Below are positions 29,218 to 38,900 of a stretch of DNA of 64,000 bases, in pieces (positions within the stretch are counted from its first letter, which is position 1; every line of letters starts with the position of its first letter). The position numbers and the translations under genes are program-made. Below the pieces are notes generated by a model. It searched no databases. It was not told where the DNA came from and worked only from the letters and a program-made list of their open reading frames with translations. Origin of the DNA: Planctomycetota bacterium (GTDB lineage: Bacteria > Planctomycetota > UBA8742 > UBA2392); assembly GCA_020638675.1 (NCBI GenBank), contig JACKID010000001.1, positions 2,852,001 to 2,916,000 on the forward strand, given 5' to 3'.

Positions 29218-29460
29218 ATGACAAAAATGATGACCCGAACAATGCTGCGAGAAGACGTCCTGGACGCCTACTCAAGCCGCATTCACCTGGGCGACCGCGC
29301 GGTCGACCTCAATTCCGGCTGCGTGTGCGTCGTTGTCGACCACTGCCCGGAACTTGGCCCGGAAAGCCTTTATGTCCAGCTCGTCGAGCACGACGGGCCG
29401 GCCATGTGCTACTGGGTTGAGCCGAGCGCGCTGGTCAAGCTGCCGCGCAATGCTGCTTAG
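29218..29460 (+). CDS. 80-residue hypothetical protein
   Basis: Starts MTKMMTRTMLREDVLDAY and then has a small beta-rich domain (RIHLGDRAVDLNSGCVCVVVDH, VEPSALVKLPRNAA). GAGGAGAG lies upstream at about 10-12 nt. No family is recognised. Its stop is immediately followed by the C6-loop RNA candidate, so the RNA may be processed from this transcript or begin at the end of the ORF. Confidence 0.55.
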   Translation: MTKMMTRTMLREDVLDAYSSRIHLGDRAVDLNSGCVCVVVDHCPELGPESLYVQLVEHDGPAMCYWVEPSALVKLPRNAA

Positions 29461-29628
29461 AGTGAGCATGTCCCCCCGCTCACTTGCAGCAACGGCAAGT
29501 CGGGAATAGCCCGCAGCCTTGGGCCGTTTGATTAGCGGACAGCGTTCGCACGCCGGCATTCGTCCCCCCGACAAACCGGCGTGCGCAGAGACAGGCGGAT
29601 GGCCCCCCAGCCGCCTGTCCTCTTTTTT
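29461..29628 (+). ncRNA. Candidate structured RNA with three C6 hairpin loops (6C-like)
   Basis: About 168 nt with three strong hairpins, each exposing exactly six cytosines. Hairpin 1: 29461-29467/29478-29484, loop with C6 at 29472-29477. Hairpin 2: a perfect 10-bp stem 29547-29556/29576-29585, with C6 at 29564-29569. Hairpin 3: 29590-29598/29611-29619, C6 at 29603-29608, directly followed by tcttttttgg, an intrinsic terminator. A longer bulged helix (29491-29527) lies between 1 and 2. AATGCT at 29449-29454 could be a -10 placing the start at hairpin 1. The actinobacterial 6C RNA is defined by C6 loops, hence the name; I have not run a covariance search. Confidence 0.6.
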
Positions 29629-29719
29629 GGGCGGCTGGCAGCAGTAGACAGGCGGCAGCAACGGCAGTTGCCCAGCCCGCCCGACGTCCCTATCGCGACA
29701 TTTCGACACCAACGCAAAG

Positions 29720-29748
29720 CCCGGCGCGAACACGCCGGGTCTTGTTTG
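29720..29748 (+). terminator. Hairpin with T-rich tail
   Basis: Stem cccggcg (29720-29726) and cgccggg (29733-29739) with a 6-nt loop, followed by tcttgttt. It is a second possible terminator about 90 nt after the RNA terminator, so something between may be transcribed. I see no gene there. Confidence 0.45.
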
Positions 29749-29797
29749 GTCAACGATTACGCCCGTCGCGGTTCTGTTGCCTGCCGGGTGTCCGGTT

Positions 29798-29833
29798 CCG
29801 ACCTTCAGTCGGTCCCCGGCTTCTCAGCCGGGG
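29798..29833 (-). terminator. Double hairpin after the coiled-coil gene
   Basis: Two adjacent hairpins: ccgac-cttca-gtcgg (29798-29812) and ccccggc-ttctca-gccgggg (29814-29833). They lie 3 nt beyond the stop of the minus-strand gene at 29836. There is no clear U-tract. Confidence 0.4.
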
Positions 29834-29835
29834 CT

Positions 29836-30366
29836 CTACTTGCCTACCTGCTCAGTGTTGGTCTTTTCGTCCAGCCCGGTGCTGCGTTTGACCCAGACGT
29901 AGGCGAAGCTCACGGCCGCCATGATCAGCACGAACACCAGCGTCCACAGCATCGCACGCAGGCGCATCTTCAGCTCGGCGCGCAAACGCTTTTCCAGCAG
30001 CTCTTCGATTTCGACGAGCTTTTCATCGATGCGCGTCTCGGTGACGTCGAGCAGCTTCATCGCCTGGCTGTGGACTTCGTCGATGGTTTCCTGGCGGAAC
30101 TGCTCGGCGCGGCGGGTCGCGTCATCCAGCAGCGCGTCGGCCTTGCCGTCGACGTAGCTGTCGACCTTGCGGCGCACCTTGCTCTCGAACTTGCCGAGCA
30201 AGCTCTTCTTGGGGACTTTGCCGGTACCCGGCGTGATGGCCGTGCCGTCCGCGATGGCGGCGGCTTCAGGGTCCGGCCGCTTCACGGGGTCGGACGGCGA
30301 CACCTCATCCTTGTCCGCTTCAGCCACGGCGGATTCCTTCTTGAACAGGCGGTTCCAGAAGGCCAC
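29836..30366 (-). CDS. C-terminally anchored coiled-coil membrane protein
   Basis: A 176-residue protein. The N-terminal 50 residues are charged and flexible. Residues about 55-135 are strongly helical with a coiled-coil pattern (DDATRRAEQFRQETIDEVHSQ and onward). One membrane helix (about 138-158) near the end is followed by a short tail. The orientation with most of the protein in the cytoplasm is inferred. No family name is recognised. It sits 101 nt downstream of nuoN on the same strand. Confidence 0.7.
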   Translation of the reverse strand: MAFWNRLFKKESAVAEADKDEVSPSDPVKRPDPEAAAIADGTAITPGTGKVPKKSLLGKFESKVRRKVDSYVDGKADALLDDATRRAEQFRQETIDEVHSQAMKLLDVTETRIDEKLVEIEELLEKRLRAELKMRLRAMLWTLVFVLIMAAVSFAYVWVKRSTGLDEKTNTEQVGK

Positions 30367-30467
30367 GTCAGACTCCCTTTCCGCAGGGCGATTCTAGGCA
30401 TTCAGGCCAACGACGCAAAGCGCCACCTTGGGCGCTACCCATACTTCGGCAACTCAGTGGCCTGGTT

Positions 30468-32027
30468 TCAGTCTTTGGCGACCTTCGGGTCGTCTTTTGC
30501 GGGCGCCTTCACGACCGGCGCCTGCTGCTCAACGCGCATCTCCTGCACGCTCTGCTCGGCCGCGCTGTAGAAACTCTGCGGGAAGACGCCGAGGAATACC
30601 GTGCCGAAGACAGTCAGGCTGAGGGCGAACTTGAGGCCCCAGTCTTCCTTGCCCGCGACCGGCTTGTCGTCCGGGTCACGGAAATACGTGTAGGCCACGA
30701 CGCGCAGGTAGTAGTACGCGCCGATGATGCTCATCACAATGCCGATCACGCCGAGGATCGTGTAGCGCCCGCCGGCCGCAATCGTGTTCGCGAAGATGAA
30801 GTACTTGCCCATGAAGCCCGCGGTCAGCGGGATTCCGGACATGCTGAACATGAAGATCGCCATGCCGATGCCGACGGCCGGCTTCTTCCATGCCAGCCCG
30901 CGCAGGTCGTCGATGCTTTCGACATCCTTGCCGCCGCTGGAGGCATACACCAGCATCGCAAACGCGCCGCTGGTCATCAGCGTGTAGGCGAGCAGGTAGT
31001 ACAGAATGCCCGCATAGGCCTCGCTGTTGCCGCCGGCGCTGGCGAGCCCCATCAGCAGGTAGCCCGAGTGCGCGATGCTGCTGTAGGCCAGCATGCGCTT
31101 GATGTTGCGCTGGCTGATGGCGAACCAGTTGCCGAGAATCATGCTCATGGCGCTGAGCAGCCAGAGCGCGTAGCCCGCGAAGCCAAGATCACCGAAGAAG
31201 CCGCTGGGTGACGCGCCAAGCGGGAAGGCCACGACGGCCACCCGGATCAGCGCCCCGAACGCGGCCGCCTTGACGGCCACGGCCATGAAGCCGGTAACTG
31301 TGGTAGGTGCGCCCTCGTAGGCGTCGGGCACCCAGCTGTGGAACGGCACCGCACCGACCTTGAAGGCGAACGCAATCAGGATCGCGCCCATGCCGAAGGT
31401 CGCCATGTACTGCGTGCCGTCGCGGGCGCGGAATACTTCCACCAGCTTCTCGCCGATCGGGCGCAGTTGAAGCTCGCCGGTCACGCCGTACAGGCAGGCC
31501 ATGCCCAGCACCAGGATGCCCGTCGCGAAGGCGCCCATGATGAAGTACTTCATGGCGGCCTCGGCGCTGCGCCCGGACTTGCCGTGCATGCCGGTGAGTA
31601 CGTAGACCGAGAAGCTGAGCAGCTCGATCGACAGGAAAATCATGATCAGGTCGTTCGCGACCACCAGCAGCAACATGCCGCTTGCGGCCAGCAGCACAGT
31701 GATAAGGAAGTCGGCGAGATTTACGCCGATGCGCTTGATGTAGCTGATGCTGGCGAACATCGAGATGACGGTGCCCGTCAGGATGGACACCATCAGGTAG
31801 ACGCTGAACTGGTCAATCAGCAGCGCGCCGCGCATGGACAGTTGCGCCGGTGCATCCCAATACGGGTTGAGGCTGACGACGGCCAGCATCACGCCGCCGA
31901 GCGCCGTGAAGAAGTTGAACATGCGGGCCTGTTCGGGGTGTGTGCTGAACAGGTCAATGAGCATGACGATACCCGCGCTGGCCAGCAGCCAGACGACGGG
32001 CAGGAAGATGTCGAAGTTCCCCAACAT
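30468..32027 (-). CDS. nuoN: NADH-quinone oxidoreductase subunit N
   Basis: A 519-residue antiporter-like proton-pumping subunit of complex I, 14 predicted helices. The conserved segments ELLSFSVYVL (helix 5 Glu), AFKVGAVPFHSWVPDAYEGAP and SGIPLTAGFMGKYFIF are clear. The C-terminal tail is charged and unusual. It normally ends a nuoA-N operon, but here the region upstream is an intergenic stretch and a divergent giant gene, so nuoN forms its own transcript in this genome. Confidence 0.93.
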   Translation of the reverse strand: MLGNFDIFLPVVWLLASAGIVMLIDLFSTHPEQARMFNFFTALGGVMLAVVSLNPYWDAPAQLSMRGALLIDQFSVYLMVSILTGTVISMFASISYIKRIGVNLADFLITVLLAASGMLLLVVANDLIMIFLSIELLSFSVYVLTGMHGKSGRSAEAAMKYFIMGAFATGILVLGMACLYGVTGELQLRPIGEKLVEVFRARDGTQYMATFGMGAILIAFAFKVGAVPFHSWVPDAYEGAPTTVTGFMAVAVKAAAFGALIRVAVVAFPLGASPSGFFGDLGFAGYALWLLSAMSMILGNWFAISQRNIKRMLAYSSIAHSGYLLMGLASAGGNSEAYAGILYYLLAYTLMTSGAFAMLVYASSGGKDVESIDDLRGLAWKKPAVGIGMAIFMFSMSGIPLTAGFMGKYFIFANTIAAGGRYTILGVIGIVMSIIGAYYYLRVVAYTYFRDPDDKPVAGKEDWGLKFALSLTVFGTVFLGVFPQSFYSAAEQSVQEMRVEQQAPVVKAPAKDDPKVAKD

Positions 32028-32191
32028 AGGCGCTCAAGTACCGAAACCACCGGCACATGCGGGCGGAATCATGCCTTTGACAGGGGACCAACGCAACCTG
32101 CTAGGGAATTCCGCCCAGGGACAGAAATCGGATGGGAAAGCTGTCACTTCAGCCCTAGCATGTCTGCACGGAATTCAGGGAGATGCAATCG

Positions 32192-35100
32192 ATGTGGCGA
32201 CATGGAGCACGCATACTGCTGTTGCTGACACTGGCGTGCGCAATCAGCACCGGGCTGCCCGGACAGACCACGATTACCGTCACCAACCTGAACGACGCCG
32301 GGACGGGCTCTCTGCGCGACGCTATAGCGGCCGCGTCAACCACTGTGCAGGACACAATTGACTTTCAAACCGGGCTGACAGGGACCATCACGCTCGCGAC
32401 CCCACTGGCGATCAACAAGCCTCTCAAGATCAACGGCCCAGCAGGAAGCCCAGGAGTAACCATCTCCGGGAACGCTTCGGTTTCGTGCGTTCTCATCGGA
32501 ACGGCCGCGCCCACACAACCATCAGCGGTCGAGGTTTCGAACCTACGCCTGCTTGACGGTCAGGCAGGTTCAACCGGCGGCATGGCGGTTTTGCATGCCT
32601 CCTATTCGGTCAGTTTGACAAGTGTGACATTCGAGACCTGCACTTCAGGCTTTCGGGGTGGAGGACTTTACGCATTAGCGGGCAACTCTTTGACAATGAC
32701 TGGCTGCACCTTCAACGGAAACACTTCCGCATCGGACGGCGCGGGAGCGTACATTGGCTTTTCCGCCACACTTGCAAACTGTTCATTTACCGGAGGCTCG
32801 GCGGCCGGACTGGGTGGTGGCTTCTATGCCAAGGGTAATCTGAACCTGTCCAGCTGCAGCATCAACAACAACAGCGGCTATCGCGGAGCCGGGGTCTATG
32901 TAGAGAGTGGCAGCCTCACCATGACCGGAACTTCGGTCTCCGGGAATCAGATTGCTGGAGCACCGGGGAGCGGAGCAGGAATCTTCAAGTTTGGCTCAGG
33001 CAGTCTGGACCTGTCCAATTGCACTTTTGACGCCAATGTCGCGGTAGGTTCAGGTGGTGCAATCTGGATTGAAAACGGCAACTCGGTCATCACAGGTTGC
33101 ACGTTCACGTCCAATGAGTGCGGCGGAACAGGCGGCGCAATCTACAAGGAGGGCTCCGGCACCCTTCAAATCAGTAACTCAGCGTTCGGCCAGAACCTAG
33201 TCATCTCGACGACCTACTCCGAAGGTGGAAGCGCGATAAGCATTACTGCCGGCCCGGGAGACATTTCTGATTGTACCTTCACCACGAATTCCGGCGTCGG
33301 TGGCGGCACGGTCAAAATCAGCAGGAGCGCCACTACGGTCTCTGTCGCCACATCGACTTTTGACGGCAATTCTGCTGGCGCTGGCGCTGGCGTATCCGCC
33401 GAACGCAGCACAACTGCCCCGCCGGTCGTCACGGTGACTGACTGCAAGTTTTCCGGTAACACCGCCAACTTGGGCGGGGCCATTTACACATCCATAAACG
33501 ACCTCACGTTGTCGGGTTGTGAATTCAATAACAACACTGCGACTTCATTTGGCGGTGCGTTGTTGGCGCATCAAACGGCCGTGGCACTGACGGTCACGTC
33601 GTGCAAATTCGTGGGGAACTCCACTTCTGGTGCGGGTATCGGTGGAGGCGCAATGCACACCGAATGCCCCAGTCTGCTGATTCAGAATACACAATTCGAA
33701 GGAAACACGGCCGAGCGAGGTGGAGCGATCAATCTTGCTGGGCCAAATTCAGCAACTTGGGAGCTGGTTGGATGCACGTTTTCAAACAACACGAGCACTT
33801 CGCTCGGAGGTGGTGGGATAGCTGTGTACTACCTTTCTACATCTAACACAGGCGATTGCCTGATGACCAATTGCACGTTCAGTGGGAACGCGGCAAACGG
33901 CACGGGGAATGGTGGTGGGCTGTACGTGCGTGCGGGCAACAACACGACCATCAATGCGGAGTTGACCAACTGCACGTTTGCAGAGAATACTTCGGCAACG
34001 CCCGCGAACGGTATCAGCATTGCTGTCGAAGCATCCGCGACTAACGGAACATGTGCCGTCACATTCAGAAACACGATCGTGAGCGGTAGCGGCACCACGA
34101 ACGTTGCGGTTGTCGGCACTGGCACTGTAAGCCTTGTTTCTGACGACAACAATCTGTGCTCAGACTCATCGGGCAACTTCACGGCAACTCACGACCTCAC
34201 CAACACCAACCCGAACCTGGGTCCCTTGCTCGACAATGGCGGGCCGACCAAGACACACATGCCGCTGCCTGGCAGCCCCGCGATTGACCAGGGGCGCGCC
34301 ATCGGCGGAGTGACCACCGACCAGCGTGGCATCGGCAGGCCCGTCGACGACGGGGCTGTTTCCAATGCTGGCAATGGCAACGGCAGTGATATCGGGGCTG
34401 TGGAAGCTCCCCTGCCGACCCGAGATATCGATGTCCTCGGGGCACTGAGCGGCGTCTCGTTGGGCCACGCCGCAGCGAGTTCCGTGAACGATGACCTCGG
34501 CGCATGCAGCGCCGCTGTCCCCACGACGTTTACCTGGACCATCCGCAACTTCGGAGCGCTGGATCTGAACGTCAGCAACATCACGGCAACACCGTCAGGC
34601 GCAAGCCCGAATTGCAGCGTTACGACCCCCACGGCGCTCATGCCGTCATCGCCCGTGGGCTCGCAGAGTTCGGCAACGTTCGACATCGACGTTACCCCGA
34701 CCAGCGCGGGAGCCTTTGAATTCACCATCAGTATCGCCAGCGACGATCCGGACGAAGATCCGTACGTGATCGTGGTAAGCGGCACCGGCGCCACCTATCC
34801 CCCGACGCTGAGCCTTGCCGCAGGCTCCAGCTTTGTCGACAACGGCACCTTCGATCTTGCCCTCAACCCCGGGGCAACCCTGTCAGCAGCCGAGCTGGAG
34901 GCAGATGATCCGTCACCAGACCCGCTCGACATCACCATCACGTTTTCAACAGGACCGATGGGCGCGACACCGCCCTCGGGGATTACAGCGCCCTCTTCCC
35001 AGACGGGCGTTCCAACCAGCTCACTGCCGTACTTGCTGCAATGGACAGGAACCGCGGCTGCTGCAAACACACCCGGTGTCTACGTCTGGACTGTTCAGGT

Positions 35101-35947
35101 TGATGACGGCTTCACGTTGGTTTCGCGCAACGTGGAGATCACAATCAACGACGTAGCCCTGACTCACAATGCCTCAACGGGAGTTACCGGTGACGGTCTG
35201 ACGTCCGGCACAGCATATGCGCTTGCGTACCAGGTGGGATCGTCGGCTACACAGGACGTCGCAAACTGCAACGACGGAAACACTTCGCAGACCCTCGGAG
35301 TCTCGGGGCAAGCTCAGACTGGTGCGCCAGGCGGCGCAACCGCATCTTTCAGTTTCAGTCTGGCTGGCACTAACCCCGCAACTCTGCAGGTTCAGCCGTC
35401 TGCTAGTTTGTCGTCCACGGACATTGGCACCTTCACCTACAGCGTGGGGATCACGGACGGAACTTCCACGGTCACCGTGTTTGTATCGATTGACGTGTCT
35501 GGATCGGCCCCCGCGGTCACAAGTGGGGCTCCGCCCAGCTCCGCAACTGTTGGCACAGCATACTCGTACACCATTGCCGCGAGCGGCGCACCGACGCCCA
35601 CGCTGTCTGCATCGGGAGTACCGGGTTGGCTTACATTCAACGCCGGCAACGGCATGCTGCAAGGAACACCGACGAGCGGCGATGTCGGAACCAGCGGTCC
35701 AATTACTCTGACGGCGGCCAACGGAATCTCCCCCGACGCGACGCTGACATTCACGATCACCGTGTCCGCAGGTTCCGGCGGCGGGACTGGGGGCGGTGGT
35801 GGTGGCAGCGACGGTGGCTGTTCAACGTCAGAGCCTGACTCGGCCGCTCAGCTGCTGATCGCTTGCGCCTTGCTACTGCTTCTGGCCTACCGAAGAAGGC
35901 GCCGAAAGAACTTATCCGCCCGTGGCGGCTTCTACGGTGATCTTTAG
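32192..35947 (+). CDS. Giant surface protein with beta-helix repeats and C-terminal anchor signal
   Basis: A 1251-residue protein with a signal peptide (RILLLLTLACAISTGLPG). It starts with VTNLNDAGTGSLRDAI, the typical opening of this class. Residues ~60-700 form a right-handed beta-helix with many Pmp-like GGAIY/GGAL and CTF.GN repeats. They are followed by Ig-like, cadherin-like and putative-Ig modules. The end has a Gly-rich linker, G-G-C1210, a hydrophobic stretch and RRRRRK, a tripartite sorting-signal pattern like MYXO-CTERM. AGGGAG is 9 nt before the ATG at 32192; the earlier ATG at 32183 touches it. Its stop region overlaps the 35912 gene by 36 nt, convergent. Confidence 0.75.
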   Translation: MWRHGARILLLLTLACAISTGLPGQTTITVTNLNDAGTGSLRDAIAAASTTVQDTIDFQTGLTGTITLATPLAINKPLKINGPAGSPGVTISGNASVSCVLIGTAAPTQPSAVEVSNLRLLDGQAGSTGGMAVLHASYSVSLTSVTFETCTSGFRGGGLYALAGNSLTMTGCTFNGNTSASDGAGAYIGFSATLANCSFTGGSAAGLGGGFYAKGNLNLSSCSINNNSGYRGAGVYVESGSLTMTGTSVSGNQIAGAPGSGAGIFKFGSGSLDLSNCTFDANVAVGSGGAIWIENGNSVITGCTFTSNECGGTGGAIYKEGSGTLQISNSAFGQNLVISTTYSEGGSAISITAGPGDISDCTFTTNSGVGGGTVKISRSATTVSVATSTFDGNSAGAGAGVSAERSTTAPPVVTVTDCKFSGNTANLGGAIYTSINDLTLSGCEFNNNTATSFGGALLAHQTAVALTVTSCKFVGNSTSGAGIGGGAMHTECPSLLIQNTQFEGNTAERGGAINLAGPNSATWELVGCTFSNNTSTSLGGGGIAVYYLSTSNTGDCLMTNCTFSGNAANGTGNGGGLYVRAGNNTTINAELTNCTFAENTSATPANGISIAVEASATNGTCAVTFRNTIVSGSGTTNVAVVGTGTVSLVSDDNNLCSDSSGNFTATHDLTNTNPNLGPLLDNGGPTKTHMPLPGSPAIDQGRAIGGVTTDQRGIGRPVDDGAVSNAGNGNGSDIGAVEAPLPTRDIDVLGALSGVSLGHAAASSVNDDLGACSAAVPTTFTWTIRNFGALDLNVSNITATPSGASPNCSVTTPTALMPSSPVGSQSSATFDIDVTPTSAGAFEFTISIASDDPDEDPYVIVVSGTGATYPPTLSLAAGSSFVDNGTFDLALNPGATLSAAELEADDPSPDPLDITITFSTGPMGATPPSGITAPSSQTGVPTSSLPYLLQWTGTAAAANTPGVYVWTVQVDDGFTLVSRNVEITINDVALTHNASTGVTGDGLTSGTAYALAYQVGSSATQDVANCNDGNTSQTLGVSGQAQTGAPGGATASFSFSLAGTNPATLQVQPSASLSSTDIGTFTYSVGITDGTSTVTVFVSIDVSGSAPAVTSGAPPSSATVGTAYSYTIAASGAPTPTLSASGVPGWLTFNAGNGMLQGTPTSGDVGTSGPITLTAANGISPDATLTFTITVSAGSGGGTGGGGGGSDGGCSTSEPDSAAQLLIACALLLLLAYRRRRRKNLSARGGFYGDL

Positions 35948-38900
35948 CTGTTCGGACATCTGGCCGAACCACTCCACGCCGTCCTGTACCATGCGCCAGC
36001 GCATGTTGTATTCGCCGGCCGTGGCGGGGGCGGTCACCGTGAAGCTGAAGACGTAGGTGTCCTTCGGGCGCACTTCCTGCCCGTCGGGGATCGGCACGCG
36101 GCTCATGCCCCAGACCTTGTTGTCCTGCGGGCTCTGGCTGCCGAGGCGCCACGGCTTGTTGCCCGCGCTGGTCCAGGTCGTGCTGCCCATGTTCTTGACC
36201 GTCACCTCGACCGTGTATTGCTCGCCCGCCGCCGTCATGGTGGTCGGCGCGCTCAGGCTCAGGATCTGCGCGTAGTTGCCCTGGATGTCGTCGCGGATGG
36301 GCACCTCCAGCACCAGCCCGGTGCTGCCGGCCGGAACGTTGCTGCCCTGGGTCGTGAAGCTCTCGTGGTCGGGCGTCTTGGGCACATAGAACCAGTAGTC
36401 GCCCGCGGGCACCCTGAAGCTGAAGTTGCCCGAGCCGTCGGTCTCAAGCTGGAAGAAGTTGCCGTCCCGCCCGTCCACGCCGGTGGGCGCGATGTGCGCG
36501 CGCGCAATCACGCCGGTCAGCGGCTGGCCGGTGTCCTTGTCGACCACCCGGCCCTTGAGGTCGTAGCCTGCCTCGAGCTCGATGGTGAACTCGCGCTCCG
36601 GCAGCTCGCGCATGTTGTCGAAGTTGACGAAAGCGATCTCGTTGCCGTAGGTCGCAACGATCTGATAGTTCCGGATCCAGTGGAAGTTGATGTATTTCTC
36701 GCCCTTGGCGTCGGTGGTGCCGATGTCGAAGTGGCGCTTGAAGTCGTCCGGGTCGTCGCCCTCAGCGTCGTTGCGGTAGATGTCCACCTGCGCGCCCGCC
36801 TGCGGCGTGCCGTTGTTCGAGACGATGATGCGGATCTCGTTGGCGCCGACCAGCGTGATGGCCAGCGGCTCCGGGTCGATGTCCTCGATCTTCACCTGCA
36901 CCTGCTCCTGGTAATAGCTGTTCTTGAACGCGGTGATGGTGAAGTCGCCGGCCTTGAGCTGGCCAAACTCGAAGTAGCCGTAAATGTCCGTGGTGGCCTG
37001 CATGTTCCACGGGTTGTTCTTGTCCTTGCTCAGCCCGACGCTCTCGATGCCCGCGCCGTCGGAGTCCTTGACGTAGCCCTTGATGATGAAGGCGCGCTCG
37101 AGCACGACTTCGATCCTGCCGCCGTCCGACACTCCGGCCAGCGATTGCGCCGACAGCGTCGCCGTGAAGAAGCGGTTGTGCACGAACGTCGCCTCGTAGC
37201 TGACGCCGTTCAGCAGGCTCAGCGGCATCTCGGCGTGGCCTTCCGGCAGGTCGATCGACAGCACCTGCGTCTTCGGCGCCTCAACGCCGGCCGGCGGCGA
37301 GCCGAACACCGGCTTGATCGTTACCTGGATGCCGGTGGCGGGCTCGTTGGGCTGGGTCGTGACCTCGATGGTGATCTTGCGGTCGACCTTGGCCTCGAAG
37401 CTCTTTACGTCAAAGTTGAGCGTCTTGGTCTCGGCGAACTTGAGGTTCACCTCCTGCTCGGTCGGCAGGTAGTAGTAGTTTTGGCCGTCGGTCGTGAAGA
37501 CCGGGAACTGGCGCAACTGCTCGTCGCTGATCGGGAACTCGTTCAGGATCTTGATCTTGTGCTTGCCCGGCTTGACGCCGCCGAGCGTATAGCCCCCCTC
37601 CGGCCCCGTCGCCCCGGTCGCCTTGCCATCTATGGCCAGCGTCACGTTCGCGATGCCGGCGCCGTTGCAGCTGACCGTGCCGACCAGGCTCGCGCCCGTT
37701 GTCAGCACCAGCTTCACCGGGCCGGTGTTTGCCTTGGGGCGGACGTCGACCGTGGCAGTTTCGCTGAACAGGTCGCCGTAGCCGGCCACCAACTGCACTT
37801 TGCCTTTGGCAAACTGCCCGAACTTGAACTCGCCCTTGGCGTTGCTGAGCGTCGCGTCGTACGGGTAGCGGGCGTTGCCCTCGAAGTACACGCATTCGAC
37901 CACCGCGCCCTCGATCGGGTCGCCCTTTTCGCTGAGCACCACGCCGCTGAGCGTGCCTTCGGCCTCGAGGTCGAACTTCACTTCATGGTCGTTGGCGAGC
38001 ACTTTCTTGTCCTGCGGCGCGTAGCCTTCCGCACTCACCCGCAGATTGACGTCGTTGCGGAAAATGCGGTCGGCCACCATGTCGAAGGCGAACTTGCCGT
38101 CCTCACCGGTGGTGACCCTGTCGCCGTCGTCGCGTGCCCAGACCTCGGCGCCCTCGACCGCCTTGCCGCCGGACATCACAACGCCGCTGATGCCGCGCGC
38201 AGGCTCAAGCAGGATGCTGACTTCGCGAGCGTCCTGCCGGAAGTTGAACACGCGCGAGGTGTACTCGGCGTAGCCGCTCTGTTTCACGTGGAATGTATAG
38301 AGGTAGGAATCGGCCAACTTGATCGTGAACTCACCCAGCGCGTCGGCCTTGATGGTGAAACGGTTCGACGGCGTGGTCGAGTCGCCCTGGCCCGTCGTCT
38401 GCAGGATCTCGACGTTTGCGAACTGCACCGCGCCGCCGCGCTTTTCACGCACCTTGCCGCTGACGCGCACGGCCGGAAACATCTTGAACGTAACTTCCGC
38501 ACCCTTGGCCAGATCGGGAATCGCCAGCGGCTCGAACAGGTCGGCGTAGCCGATGGTGGTGGCCAGCACGCTGGTCTTCTTCTCGGTGGCTTCGGCCTGC
38601 TCGGCGATCAGGTCAGCAAGCTCTTTCTGGCTCCACATCACGGCGCCGTGCCGGTTGGTGCGCTTGGCAAGACCGGAGACACCCTTGACCTTCACGTCGC
38701 CGTACTCGGTTTCAAGGTTCGCCGCCCGCAGCGGGAAATACACGGCCGTGCCGGGCAGCGGGCGGTCGTCTTCCTTGTCGACGATGCGCACTAGCAGATG
38801 GCCCGGGATGGGCGCGTTGACCTCTTCTGGGTCGTAGGCCGGGCCTTCGGCGCCCTCTTCGCCCTGTTTGGCCGGGTCGACTTCGCCGTCGGCGGTCTTG

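Noticed and set aside
28942..29219. Two short minus-strand frames in the gap
   Set aside because: No ribosome binding site, overlapping each other in different frames, no recognisable sequence.
29629..29685. Further hairpin gggcggctgg...ccagcccgccc after the RNA terminator
   Set aside because: The stem has a bulge and no T-run, and nothing shows it belongs to the C6-loop RNA; left out of the RNA boundaries.
32660..34000. Repeated ggnggngc/tgcac motifs
   Set aside because: They are codons of the beta-helix repeats (GGAIY, CTF), not DNA-level repeats.
36218..38794. 858-codon plus-strand frame opposite the 35912 gene
   Set aside because: Shadow frame with biased composition; the minus-strand protein has clear repeated domains.
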